Shown here: positions 14,001-29,000 of the stretch, piece by piece
Numbering within the stretch: the stretch's first letter is position 1
How the letters are laid out: the number at the start of each line of letters is the position of its first letter
NCBI GenBank assembly: GCA_903813345.2
Contig: CAIIXF020000002.1
Location: 10,352,650 to 10,416,649 of the forward strand
Source of the DNA: Owenia fusiformis
Taxonomy: Eukaryota > Annelida > Polychaeta > Sabellida > Oweniidae
DNA length: 64,000 nucleotides
Direction of reading: 5' to 3'
Position numbers and translations under genes: made by a program
The notes under the pieces: generated by a model
What the model saw: the letters and a program-made list of their open reading frames with translations, nothing else
Told to the model about the DNA's origin: nothing
The model's database searches: none

Positions 14001-17000
14001 ATAGCAAATCTGTGACCGAGAAAAAAGTGTTCATGATGAGAAGTGTTCTGATTTCCCCTGTTCTTACAATTTAACTTAAAACTTGTGATATTGAAGCCCT
14101 TGTGCTAACTTGAAGTGGAATATATTAATTGAGCAAGATGCAATTTTTGATTATTTTGCACATCTCTGGCATTCAAAGCAGTGTTTTTATCAAATGTGGA
14201 TCTGTTACTGATGTTTGTATCCTAAGAATTAGTCAATACATCAAATGCATCTAATTTGGGATTTCACTCCAAACTTGTTAATAGAAGTATTATATCCTAC
14301 AGTCATGCAGTCCTGAATATACAGTGTGAAAATGTCCATATCATACAAGGTTTGTTCAATAAATACTGATACAATATTCCTTTCTAAACATGGAAATGAG
14401 AGTATCTGTATTAGTATTTATTGAGCAACCCTCATTAAGTCTTGCAAACTAACCCAAGAATATGTCCAGTAAGATTTCAATGCCCCATGTTAATAAATGG
14501 AGGGTTCATTTTCAAATCTAGGAATTTCTTGGGGTTTACTTGACCCGTGTATCAGCAATTTATTTTAACTTTTTTCCATTTTATAAAAGCAGATATTGTG
14601 AGTGGTGACAATGTGTTTCTATAACAACCCATAACCTCATAATATCTATTACATGCACAAGGCTCCTTTACCGGTAAATAAATTTTCACTATTTTTCATT
14701 AAAGATCTTGAGGTACTACAAAATACTTGACAAAATTGGTGAAATGTCATTTCTACATTTAATCAAACTTTTGTTGAATTTTTCACAAACTTTAGATGTT
14801 TTTTAATTCTATTTTTCGGTGAGCATGTAAAGAAGCCTTTTTATTTAGTATAAGAATTTTGCAAGCATGCTTTAAAATGCAAGTTAAATTGTTACACCTA
14901 TTTTACAAAGGAAATCTGAGGCCATTTAATGCTATTTTATTGAATAAGAAAATACAACGAAGATGTCTAAGTTGGAATTTCCTAGGCAACAACAACTGCT
15001 GTACGATCATCCATTGGTCATTCTTAAAGGTTTTGCTTCTTGTCATGACCTAGATAATGAACGTCTGCTAAGTAATTCATGAACAGTCATAAAGTTCAAT
15101 CCCAAATATGGTACATCATTTTTAAAGCACACTCTGTGTTGAACAGGCAATTTTTCTTTAATGTACATTATCTATGCTAAAATTCGCTGGTTCTACACTA
15201 GCAAATAAAAATGTTTGAAATAAATCAAGTCAACTTTCTGTGAAACAGCCAAAGAATTCTTTCAGATAATGTGTTTTTTGGCATATTACAGAAAATGTGC
15301 CGATTCATAAATTTTAACATAGCCAATACAGGAGAAAATTGCCTGTGTATGTATAACATTCAAATTGACTCTATCTATAGCCAATACTCACCCATGCTAA
15401 AATCTACAGCAAACTCGTCATAAATGTCCCCGTCTGTGATAGAGTAGATGAGCTTGCGGCCGTTAGGACTTGTAGCCTCAATGTTGATGATGGCAGAGTG
15501 GAGCTTTATGTTTTCAGGGATGTCTACACTGTAGAAGGGAGCCTCAAACACAGGAGTAGCTTTGTTCATGATCTTCACAGGTACGATAACTCTTACATGG
15601 AGGGGAGGGGTACCTGTAGGTTAAGAGGAGTCAGTGGCATAAGTCAATGGCATATATGCCGGTGGTGCCAGTGGCATATACATAATGGCATAAGACTCAG
15701 AAAATATTAATGGATTCAAAATGCGAACACCTCAAAATGGAGATACTTTAAGCTGATTCCATTTCGATTCATAAGCTAGTATAAAGTATATGAAGCAAAT
15801 TCCTCTAAACATTTTACATCTACTTTTTTCTTGCTGAGTGTAGTTTTCATCATTGGTTTTCATGTAACATGTTTTATGTTACAAATACAAGGAATATTTG
15901 TTGAATAAAAACAATTATTACCTTTATCTTGTGCCTGGACTTGGAGGGCATATTCCTTGTTCTGATCATCAGACTCCAATGATGTCATCACAGCTATCTC
16001 CCCAGACACTGGGTCAATGTTGAACTTGCCCTGGGCTCCATCAGTTATAGAATAGACTAGTTCACTGTTTGGGCCAATGTCTCGGTCTATTGCAGATACC
16101 TAAAATGGTACGAATGAGTATTACTTTGATCATTTAAAAATTGAAGTACATGAATAATGAAAGGTGAAATTCAACCTCAATCAGATGTGAAGGTTTCATT
16201 TCAAAAACATTCGAATTTGTATTATGCATTAAATTCAAATGTTCTGCCTTAAATTACATTGCATTGTATTCCTGTATATCATTTCGTTTCATATTGTGTT
16301 GTGTCGTATCGTATCATAATGGTATTGTATTGTGCATGATAATTTTAAGTCCAATTTCTACAGTAAAGAACAGTGATAACCCAACTTACTCGCTTGACCA
16401 CATCTCCCATCTGTGCATCTATGGAGACAACAGCATAATAGGGCTGGTTGACAAATATAGGAATGTTGTCATTCATATCAGCTACAGTGACTCTGATCTC
16501 AACATGTGCGATACGTGGAGGATCCCTCTCATCTCTCACCTATAACATGACAATAGATGTAATATGGCAAGGTGAATTTGATGATTTAGATACAAATAAA
16601 AAAGGTTAATTTCTTGGTAAATGCAATGTTATGTCTTCTTTAATCTGTATTGACTTTATTTGTTATTTAAAAAAGGTTGGAATAAATTTTATTTTGAATT
16701 TGGGGAAAACATATACTATTTTCTATTTTTGATTCATTATCGGATCACTTCGATCTATATTATAATTACAATAGGTTTTCTCACCTCTACAATAATTGTG
16801 TAGCGGTCCTTCAGTTCCCTATCAAATGCCTCGCCAGTTGTCCGTACAACACCAGATGTCTCTCCAATCTGGAACATTGGATCAGGATTGAGGATTCTAA
16901 ATTTGAGATGCTCATTGAGGGTGTGTCCCACTGGTTGAACCATAACCACCGTCATAACATCCGTCTTATTTTCCATAATCTCAACTTCATATACGTCCTC

Positions 17001-20000
17001 CTTGAATCCTAATCCTGAATCATCGGTGTGTCTGACAGTTATACGAGCATCACATGACGCGTCATAAACACCGTCAGTGACTTGTACAGTCAGGCGGTAA
17101 CTCTCTGCGATATTCACAACATGGCGAACAGTGATATAACCAGATTCTGGATCGATTTTAAATGTGTTGTTGATGTTGCCAGATTTGATGCTGTAGATTA
17201 GCTGAGAGTTGATATCAGTGTCAGGGTCGCTGGCCTCAATGTGGAGGACAGATATGTCAGTAAAAGTTGGAAGGTACACCGTAGCCTCGTAGATATCTTG
17301 CTTGAACTTTGGTGGAGAGTCATTCACGTCATCAATATGGATGGTAACTTTAGCTGGCACTTCTGATGTCAAACTTGGCTTCCCTAAATCTACGACCTGA
17401 AAATAAATAAGTAAAAATATATTAATGAATGAATAATTGATTGAATATCAAAAAATAAAATAATGACTGTATCGCGATATTCATGTTTATTTTTTACATA
17501 TTTGATATTTTTGAGAAATATGAATTAATTTTTACCTGGACTGTGAATGAATACTCAGGTACTGTTTCGTGATCAAGCTTAGTCAGCGTGCGGATGGCGC
17601 CAGTTGTTGAATCAATTGAGAACACGTGTCGTGCAGCTGGTTCCTGGATGGAGTAATCCAGCAGCTTATTCTGATTATCATCACGATCATTGGCCTTTAT
17701 GACCAATGGGGCTTTAGTATCATCCAAGACAACGCTTCCTGATTGGCTGGATTCGCTGATGATGCCTACGTACTCCTGCTGATAGAATATCGGGGCATTG
17801 TCATTCTCGTCTATGATGTGTATAAGCACAGTGGTGTTGACCTTTAGTCCAACCATATTAGTGGCCTGGATGGTGAGGTTGTAAAAGCGATGTTGCTCAT
17901 AATCCAATTCCTAATGAAAACGAGAAAGAAAATATAATAAGTGATTGTAGTTTGACACCTCCTTGTGAGGCTATGTGACGCAAGAAAGGTGATGAAAAAA
18001 TGTACTAAATATTGGATTGAATATGTCAAATTCCCATGATCTTGAAGATTCTAAATAGTTTGTATACTGTTTTGTCTTATGTATCATCAAAAGAGCAAGC
18101 CAGCCTTGTATCAATAAATGTCACCATCTATGATAGAGAAGATGAGGTTGCAGCCATATTAGGACTTGAAGCTTCAATATTGATAATAGCAGAGTCTCAG
18201 GGATGTCAACACTGTAGGATGTCTTGCAAGCGTTGTATCAACAGGAAAGTAGCACACAATTGTTAAAATATTGAACATGTGAATACCTTCTTAGTTGTGA
18301 TGACACCAGCACTAGGGTTGATCATGTAATAGCCAAGGGCATTGCCATTCACAATAGTATACATGACAGATGACCTGCTAACTGCCTGAACCACTGTGAC
18401 GTACGTCCCAATATCCTGATTCTCCGCAAGCTCCGTCGTGTATTCATCCTTTTCGAATTTGGGAGGTGCATTGTTGGAGATTGTTACGTACACCTTGATT
18501 GACACAGTGCTGCTCAATGGAGGTGAACCACCATCTGTTGCCATGGCAACTAGGTTGTATTCTGATTGGCTATCACGGTCAAGCTGACGTGCTACCATGA
18601 CAACACCCAATTTCTCATCAATATCGAATGCCCCTGCTACATTACCTATAACAGCAGATTATATTATAAAATTCATAATACAAATTTTCAAAAATGAGAT
18701 AATGAAATGAATGGATGAAATCTGTCCCTATGCAGCCAATAACTAAGAAATACGACTAAAATATAAACATAATATTCTAAAGCATCCTCTATCAAATAAT
18801 AAAAATGAAAACACAAAAAGTAATCGAAGAACTATTATGCAAGTAAAATAATCATTGACTATAAATGGGAGAACATAATCTAAAAGTACATGAAGATATG
18901 ATGTTTAATAGTTAACTTTTATTATTACATTTCACTTGTGTTACAGTGATGTGAACTGAATATACACATTTTTGGTGATACCAAGTAAAAGAGGGGTTCA
19001 ATGGGAATCTTGTACGAGAAAATCAGATAGACCCCCCTTTCATTGTATGACATAAACTTTATATTCAAGTACTATTTCAAAATTATTATTTGGATTTGGG
19101 TTTACTCCGTACTGCATTATATTACTCAAAGTGACCTATATTGTTCATTATAAAGTAGTCCCGGTAAGCCATTGTCTGCTGCACAAAAGATTTGGGTTTT
19201 AAATTTTAAAGAAAGCTGACTTAATCCAATACGGTGAAAATTGATAATGGGGGTCAGTTACTAAGCCGTAAACTAACCCTTGGGGGTTATTTCTATTAGG
19301 AAACATCAATGACTTTTAATCTTGACCAACCCCTGGAAATTCATAACCAAGGTCATGTCTTAAATTGCAAAATAGAGGAGAAAAGAGAGAAATTGCGAGG
19401 AATAGCGAAAACCAACATATAGTCAACATTCTAAATTGGTATAGAAATACAAAAAAACAGTACTTCTGTTTCAGAGAGAAATGAATTTGAATTCCATTCT
19501 TCTTCAATTTTTGCATTATGAATCTTATTCACAGGTGCAATAATCACACCTGAGGGTAGAATTCATTTATTGAGCTACAATTGTGAGGTAACAGACCATA
19601 TTTATAAATCCAATTAAAAATTGAAAGAAAACTTGTCAAGGTTACATTTCCGAAGTAGAACTTGTGATAAATAAACACTGGATGGTTCTTAAAATAGAAT
19701 TCTTAATTTCGGGAATGTTAAGCGTTAACTATACACTTCAATATAAAAACAATTAAATGCATGAAATGACTCATTATACAATGATAACTTTTGATACTTT
19801 CCGGGAGTAAGCTCCTTTCAATTATACCTGAAATTTTTCGTGTGATTTAACATGGCAGAAATTGAGCATAAAGGAAGTGTTCATCAAGTACAATTCAAAC
19901 CTGATTCAATGTTCACCCAAATTTGAAAAATTCCTCAAGGTCACGTCTATTTCACCCTTTTCACTCTAAAATTTCAATGAAGTGTCAATTTTTCTGACAT

Positions 20001-23000
20001 TGTTAAACAATATAAGGTGTTGTCGTCATGGTTACTTCGTTCATTCTGTGTCAATTTGACTCTTTTCCACTCTATTTTGCAATTTAATCACAACCATTGT
20101 GATATTTTCTACAGGGTGCCTACTAAGGACAAATCGTTTTATTTGGAACGTTTTTCACAAAGTGTCAGATTATGTCATTTGACTTGATTTTCAATGATCA
20201 AAACCCAGCCAAGTTAAATAATTTAAAAGTATACATAATTTCGCATTTGGGTGTTAATAATACATATTGTTTATTTAATATATATTATTTTCATTAAGTT
20301 TTAACCTACAAGTGTAACTTTGTCTGACTTTTGATTTCATGTTTCAGCTTGGTTTAGCTTTGGTTATTTCTTGGTTTAATTCATGTTATGTTTTGGTTAA
20401 GCTGCAACTTAAGCTGCGACTGATAAGGAAACTGCATCTTTAATATAAATCATGATCTTGAAAACGTTCCAATCTGTCTCTATCATAACCATATTAACAC
20501 AATGCATCAAAGAAATCTCGAAAATCCCCCCTCAGTGATGACTTTTGTTTCTCATGCTAAGCTTCATCTCCACTTAAAATAAGCGATCATCCAGCAATTA
20601 AATTTGAATAATGAAACTAAATGCTTTAAATGGACTAATTCTCTTTGTATTTTGTGTTAAGAATTCTTCTTTCTGCATTGTAGTTTAAATGACCCCCTTG
20701 AAGGATAAGTGAGAAATATGAACCATCTCAAGTGTGTAATCTGCTTTGAGTAGTAGCCAATAGTGGAATTTCATAAGATATCATAATTGTTGCAGAAAAA
20801 TGCTTTGAGCCTTGCCTAAATATCACCTCCAGTCAAACCATTTCCATGCTCTTTCTTGCTAAAATTTGAATAAACTGTCTGAGTTTTTGACTTTTCTGTA
20901 CAATTTGGAATGTTGACTACAAGCCTGTTTACTTCATTCCTTGCTTTTTCAATTATTTTCCTCTCTATTTTGCATTTTAAATCATGACTATTATGACATT
21001 TTCAGGCACAGAGAATATTAACTTTCAAGACTCTTTATGGAGGTCTTATGTGTAATGCACTTGGTAAACCTATAGCACCGAATGCCTCAGGTAGTACTGA
21101 ATAACGGCTTTTAAAATACAAAGTTAAAAAGTTCCTCGTAGAACTTTAGATTGAGAGCTTTTGTCTAGATTTCAATTCTATTGATTCTGTTCGAAAAAAA
21201 TATAGTATGAAAACATTCATAGAAAGGGACCTGACTTGTATATGAATAGAAATTGAAGGTCATGAAATTCCAAATGAAGATTATGAGTATATGAACACTT
21301 CTATGATATCTAGCTAGCCAAGACACAAACTCAATGAATTTACACTAAAATGCAATATAATAGCAGCACACAATGATATATGAGTGTTTTTGAAGTACAT
21401 GTACTACATATTTTATAACCCCTTTAAAACAGCTAATATTGCATAAAAGTCAAAAATTAAAAGGTCATCTGAGAAAAGTGTTCCTATATCCTACATCTTA
21501 CCTATTTCAAGAAATTTTGGGAAAAGAAAAATAGATAACTATTTTGAGGAAAGAGTTTAGAATGCGACAGATCCAATAAAGCTTACACTGTATAAGGAAG
21601 ATCTAAAAGAAATCACTTATAAGATATGGGCATCTATGTTTATATTTTTATATATTTCTGATGTTTTATTCCGAGACAGTCATTTTCTAAAAGCAAGGGC
21701 TCTGCATGTAGGTGAAGCATGTGCAATTATATACAGAACATTTATCGAGACAACATGTAAAGCACAAGAACATATAGAAAGAAAATTGACAAAAAATGAA
21801 ATCAAAAGCGAAAAGTATCAACCACAAATATGAAATAAAATTCTAAATAAAATATCTAATAAAAATAGATATAAATCAAGGATCAAATAAGCTTATTATT
21901 CCAAAGGCTGCAAAATTCACTTCATTTCTCCCAAAAGTATCATATCAAATTTCAGCCATTCTGGTTTACATTTTTCTATGTTAGTATTAAATTAACCCTT
22001 TACAGCCCACATATTTCACGACGTTAGATATACAGCTGCCTCACGGTGTTTCAAGGGTTAGGCCGTGCTGGCACTGTGCTAAGATAAGCGGCTTTTATCA
22101 TCTCATTTTGTACAATTTTCAACTTCATTTTCCAAGATTTTAGAGAAAGAGATTGACTCATTTAAATACTGTTTCATCAGAATGAAATAGTCTAAATGAG
22201 TTTAAAACTATGTATCTACTTTATAGAAATTGGACAGATTATATGTAGTGGCTGGGTCAAAATATTAATAATGATTAATTTTCTCAAAACTAATTGAACA
22301 AAGGCTACCCCCCCCATTTTTTCCCATGGGTTTACGCAACTATCCATTCCAAAACCTGGATTTTCACCACCAAAAATAATTAGTTTTGACAAAAATAGTC
22401 ATTGATATCTCTAACCAGCCACTTAGATTCTAAAATATTGGAATCAGCGGAAAAATGTTGATTTTTAAAACTCATTTTTTACCTCTTGAGACCACGTCTC
22501 CTACAATTAAATACAAGTCAAAAGTTGGTTTATTTATGGGTCATAAAAAATAATTATTTGAAATGATATAATTAAGGACACTCAATTGTTTCTTATAGAT
22601 GAAGAATTCAGAATTCACATACATTTACTTCTTATTTATAACAATACAACTTTTCTCAAGTTTCTTGAAATAAATTTCTCAATTTTAGCCACTAACCTGA
22701 GAGAAGGGAATATTTGATTTCTGCATTTTTTCCCTTGTCCTTATCAATGGCAAGAAGTTGAACAACTCTACTTCCAATGGCGGCTGTCTCAAAAACACGT
22801 CCTTCAAAGATCTCCGACATGAATTTTGGTGCGTGATCGTTGTGATCAGTTATGGTGATTTGGACCCGAGAGAGGCTACGTTTAGCGAGAGTTCCCTGGT
22901 CGCGAACCATGATTGTGATGTCATGTCTTGCGATTGCCTCACGGTCAAGCTTGGCAGTTGTTGTGATAACACCTGAAATTGGAATATGAACATAGAAATC

Positions 23001-26000
23001 AACATAAAATTTGCATTGATTTCTCAGTCAAATATCTTATTTTTCGCAGTTTGAACTTTTAAATCATATAACCCTGTAATTAGGGTATGCCCCAAGAGTT
23101 GAATATTACACATAGACTAACATACTCATGTCTAGTACAAACAGTCCAAAATTCATTGCACTTGGCCCACCTTAATTCCAAAATTCATAGCACTTTGCCC
23201 AACTTAAGGACCCAAATCCACTTACCAGTATGCTGATCAATCTTAAACTTGCGCATACTATCACCATGCATGGCTGAATGGAATGTATAGAAGAGACGTT
23301 TATCTTTATCAGCATCATCTGCCGTCACTTGTATGACACTGGTTCCTGGGGTGGTATTCTCAGAAATCTCTACACTGTAGACTTGTTGCTTGAATGTTGG
23401 TCTGTTATCATTGATATCAAGTACCTCAACATACAGCTGGAAAACACAATAAAAAATGTTATCTTATTTTAATTGAAGGATTTTTCACAAAAATATAAAC
23501 ACTTTAACACCCGTCTGATCCAAATGTCAAAGGGACAGTGTTTTCAATATTTAGTACATTCACTAAATTGATTGACATTTTCAGAAAAAAGTATACATTT
23601 GATTTTTTGGTGAGCTATTTACAGGTATTGCTACTTATAAGATTACATAATCAAATCAAATGATTGCAATTCAGTATTCCACATCACCATATGGAAGCAA
23701 TTACAGTGTACTGTACATCTGAACCTAACAAATCATAGTTCTATCATATTAGGCAATTTGGCATAAATTTACCAACACATTCTTTCATTTCGAGAAATAT
23801 GTATAAGAGATTATCCACTCTAGCATCATAAGCCCTTACTGTATAACTAGGTCTAGGAGATAGAGAATTTTGATTGAAATTCCTGAGTTCATTAATTTCA
23901 GTTTCGCTGTTGATCTTCATTGTAAATTACGACATGCTAGATCTGGTTCTCATAAGCTGAACTTAGGCAAGATTTTGTGGAGTTATAGCCAATATGGTTC
24001 ACTAGATCAAAACTTCAAGAATTGTGCACTATTGTATTTAGACAAAAACAAATTGAAGTGTAGATTAAATTGGGGACTGTGAATTTCAAAGTAATCATGG
24101 TGGAAAATCATGAGGAAATCAAACAAAATACAGATTCACTTGAAAGATTGCTCTATCCTAGGGAGCATCATTTTGAAATCGAATACTTACCCAAGTATAG
24201 ACAGTATTCACACCGTCAGTAACACTAATTGTCAGGTTGTACTCAGGGGTTCGCTCCCAGTCTAGTGCCCTGGCAAGTCTGATGTTTCCAGTCTCAATGT
24301 CAATAGTGAATGCAAACTCATCATTGCCCCCTACAATAATAACAAATACATCATGGAGTGTAACATATGTGATCAATAATTGTAACTCAATCTTTGTTTT
24401 TTAAGGATCAAATGGCTGAACATGTACTTGATTAGTATTATGTAATAATTACTATTTTCTCATTAAGATAGTATACTCTTTCCAATAGTTTTTGTTATTT
24501 AAAAGAGAGCTTCATATGCATTCATTCAAAGTGCTATATGAGCTGAATATCATTTTTTCATTGCAAACCTGTATCAAGATAATAGTGAAATACATCAGAA
24601 ATGAAAGAGACATTGCGAATGGTGTTACACCTGAGAGGGACACATACCTGTAATGCTATACCAGAGTTTATCACTGTCCTCATCCTTTGCACTCATAATG
24701 CATACCATCGCTCCGATGTCATCATTCTCCATCATCTTGTTGCGCTGGTTGGGGTTAACAAACTGAGGCAGCATGGGAGATTCTTCAGGACGTGCGACAA
24801 CCGTCATTATCACTCTAGAGCTAGATCGTTTCTGTGGGCGACCATTGTCAGTGGCTTTGATCTAGAAAGACATAATTTTAAAAAATGAAACTCTTTTTTG
24901 AAAAAAAATATTATTATTGGAAGGACATAAATTTTATCTCCCTTGGGATATCTTCATCACGTTAACCTCAGGATGTGGTTTACTGTAATTAGGGTACCTA
25001 CATCTGGATGTTATTCCCACATGAAACACTGACTGTTTAACATTTCACATCCCAGAGCTAACTAATGATGCACACCTTGGGGATACGAGAGTATTTACAT
25101 GTTATAGTGTTTTAAGGATATCTACCTCATTGTGTATATGTTTGATGTTTCATGTGTCAAGATATATTGATGGTGTTTAGGTACCAGGTCCTGGTTTATA
25201 TCATAGTAACATAAACTCTTAAATTGTCTGATCAATCGTCTTTAGCTCTTTTACTGATATTTGCATCTTATATTCATATTTATAATTAATTAATGAAATG
25301 CTATACAATTAATGAAAAGATATTTAAATACCTGAGATATGATATACAATGGCTAGAATACTCAAGTTATCGACTATAATACTCAAGTTATTGACTACAA
25401 TACTTGAGTTATTGACTACAATACTCAAGTTATTGACTGAAAATACTCAGGTTATTGACTGCAAATAGTACACAAACTGTAATATTTGACAAATTGACTG
25501 AAATGATTCACAAACAAAATACTACATACCGCTATCTCATACTCATTGTTGGCCTCCAGCTCCCTTGAAGTTGTGATGACCCCTGTCTTTGGGTGAATCT
25601 TAAATCTGTTGTTCCCTTTACTCTTCTTGATGCTATAATCAATATCGGCATTAGGGCCAACATCTTTGTCTTTGGCCACAACGCGGTAGAGCTCAACCTC
25701 CTCTTCTGGCTTTGGCATCGCCAGTACGTTGATACGCAGGGTTTTGTCGAGGAAAATAGGACTGTTGTCATTGGTGTCGTTAATGGTGATGACCACGCGG
25801 GCAGAGGAGGACATAGATGGCGTGCCATTGTCTGATACGGTGATCTGCAAATATACAAATGGTCAAACATTAGATTTTCAGACAACAGGCAAAATGAATG
25901 AAATAAACTCGCAAAGTTATGGAAAAAATTAAACATTTGGAAAATCATATTTCAATGCAATTTCTCTTTAATCTTACTCCATTTCTTCCTAAGAATCCCA

Positions 26001-29000
26001 AAATTAATTTACCTATTCACAAATATAGATGCATCTTCACTTTAATGATAAGTAAAGAATATGCAATTCATTTCACAAAACCATTTTGTTTTAGTGGTAA
26101 TGAAATCCATAGTAACATGATCAAGGAAGCCATAATAATCATATAAAACCTAATCCTCCTGAAATATTACCACATAAAGTTATATCCCCTTGAAATAAGA
26201 TAATAACATAAACTTTGTTCCTTTGAAATATAACCCCATAAAGTTTTATTCCCAATAAATACTACAACACAAAACCAGACGTTATGGCTGCCACAGTTAA
26301 TTCTAATTTCATTATACAAACATTCAGCATATTTATATACCCTTGGAAAGGAAAGTATAATTATATACCATTGGAAAGGAAAATTCCCATTGCTGAACAT
26401 TGTGTTTTCCTAAATGTCAATTCCCAAAAGGTAACGTTTTATATAAAATACATTTACTAAAATCACTTAACATTTATAAATAAAATACATAAAAGTCAGA
26501 TCTAATCCTATAATAGTCTCTGCAAAAGTCCATCCCTCGAGTATACAATGAAAACCAATACAAATTACATTGTGATGATGCTAGTTCTATTAAGCATCCA
26601 AGTTGTATTTTAACAAAGGATATGTCTATTGGGAAATACATTTTTTGTAGATTAGATTAGGCTTTTACAATAACTGGGCTCAGGACTTTGGGGATTTAGG
26701 ATAGTGAATTCCAACACAGTATACTTAACAGAATGACCTGTTTAAGCAAATTAGAAAAAATCATGTAGACTGCATAAGAGTTAAAATACTGATTCGCTCA
26801 TATATATTATGCTGTATACACAGTATATAAATACATTTTAAAGCATTAATTCAATAAATGAGAAAAATTATGAAAACAAAATATGGAAAGAACTTAGCAT
26901 TTCTATCTAATTTCCCCTAATATGTTCTTACAGAGCATCTAGTCAACAAATCCTTTTTTCCCTTTTATATGTTACAATGTTGGTATGTAAATTGCCAGAG
27001 GTGCGTCATGTCAGTGTGACCTTATGAACACATTCATGTTTTCTTCTACTAAAATAACAGGTTAAATCAGCTACAGTTAACTACACATTGGTGTCTGACA
27101 TGAAATTTTAGGAGAAAATATAAATCATTTATGTTACTTGTCAGGATCCATAGCCAGTCGGGTTTTAAATAGTAGGTACAACCCCCCCCCCCTGTCAAAT
27201 AAAATGGGTTTCGAAAACTAGACTTCAATTTTGAGAAAATTTTCTTATTGGAAAATGGGCCTCAAATTCAATAAGGGCTCAACTTTTTCAAGGATTCAAA
27301 GGATTTGTATGAATATTACCAATATCTTTTTTAAGGTTTTAATTTTGTCTAAGTATATGTAAGTATATCTAAGTGTATGTTCATTAAGCAAAATACATAA
27401 TAATCTTTACGTTTAATTTGCTTGAATTTAACATAGTGCTCAATGGGAGAAAAGCTGAATGAATCCACTTGGAGATTTCCCTGGTTGATTAATAGCACTC
27501 TGTCTATATCAGGTAAACTCTACATTTTATCACTACCTACCAGAGCCTATCTCTGCTCTCCAAGGTGAACTATTTAGATATATCCTGGACATACAACCAA
27601 ACAACTATAAAACTACAATCCATGATCCTAACACCCACACAAATGATAAGTCTGAAGTTCCATAGAATCATTTAAAAGTAGAAAACATATCAGAATAAGA
27701 AAGGAAAACCTTTAAAAAAGCAATGCATATAAATATAAAACAAAGAATCCTCTCACTCCTTTTTACATAAGATACAAACTGCAAAAAGTGCTAAGACAGG
27801 AGTTGAGAAAATGCCTGGGAAACAATTCCATGAAAGCACCTAAAAGTAATGGCTTATATTTTCATACACCAACAATAACAAGACTACCAATCATGCATAT
27901 CATTGTGCAAACCAAGCTCAAGGGATGGCTAACATACCAAGAAACAATTTGTATCTCGTAAATTATATGACCTGAGATTACCATGCTATAAAAACACGAC
28001 CATTTAATCCAGGAAAGCTATTAATTATATCTATCCCTACCTGCTTACCTTTGCTTAATTAGCTTATCTTCCTGGGAAAATATGCCCCCTTATCTATCAT
28101 TGGTACATACTGGAGTTATGAATCTTAGATCTAACACGTTACTGCCCCTTTAAGAACCTTAAGTAAGTTTTTGAATTTTGGAGTAATGTACCTAGAACCT
28201 CAGCAGGTATGGAATACATCTGTTATGTATGGTCGGTTTTGGATACCCTCAAGAAATGTGTGCATCTCCCTTGGGAATGCATATTTCCCTTGGGATAGAC
28301 CCAATATCAAAAACCTCCCAGTATGTAACCCATATCCATTGTGTATATGACAAGTACATAAGTATAACTCTCAAGGTAAGGTAAGGCAGTCTGGTCTAGT
28401 ACTATAAGAATCCCTAAGGAAGTTGTGGTTAGTGTACAATGTGGTAACGTTCATTGTAAACTAATTACTTAAGATAGAGCTGGTATTACCTCAACTGATT
28501 GTAATTATGACTTCAAAGTGCCTACCATGATCCTATTATCATTGATCAGCTACAATATATCACTGTCAAATCATGCATTATAAGACTGACAAAGCATGCA
28601 GAAAATATTTTAAAAATTGACTTTACTTATTAAAACAAGTGCATGATAGTTATAGCTCACCATGTCAGCTAAAACATGCATCTTATCAGTTCATTACTCT
28701 GAGACAATGCATGGATATACTGCATTCTGATTGGTCAAAATATGACAATGCATGTATAACAGTATAGTACAATCTTAGAATAAGGAAGCTTCTAAGACTC
28801 TGTTACACCAGCAGAGCTACTGTTATGACATGATGGAAGGATGCCTACTAATTATTACCTTGAGTTACGTAATAATTGCTAATGAGGAAATAATAGGAGC
28901 AGATAGGTTGTTAGTATATCTAACACATCTATTCATATACTATATGAGGGTCAGCAGAGTGACTCGATTACTCACAGGGAGAGAGTAGGGGGGAGGGAGC

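Larger units (their letters stand above)
11738..15391. other. Intron w14/w15 region with tandem arrays
   Basis: 3,654 bp between w14 and w15. It contains the 76-bp array (12542-12745), the 28-30-bp array (13188-13375), the candidate microexon (13439-13459), the 31-bp array (13566-13695) and a MITE-like relic (13899-14068). 14069-15391 shows nothing further. Confidence 0.7.
18646..22696. other. Intron w8/w9
   Basis: 4,051 bp, AT-rich. It holds two copies of the dispersed family (19960-20118 and 20860-21012) and no exon, array or RNA gene that I can see. Confidence 0.65.

Noticed and set aside
18036-18266. 76-codon plus-strand frame
   Set aside because: It is the antisense of the decayed w14 copy and has no independent support as a gene.
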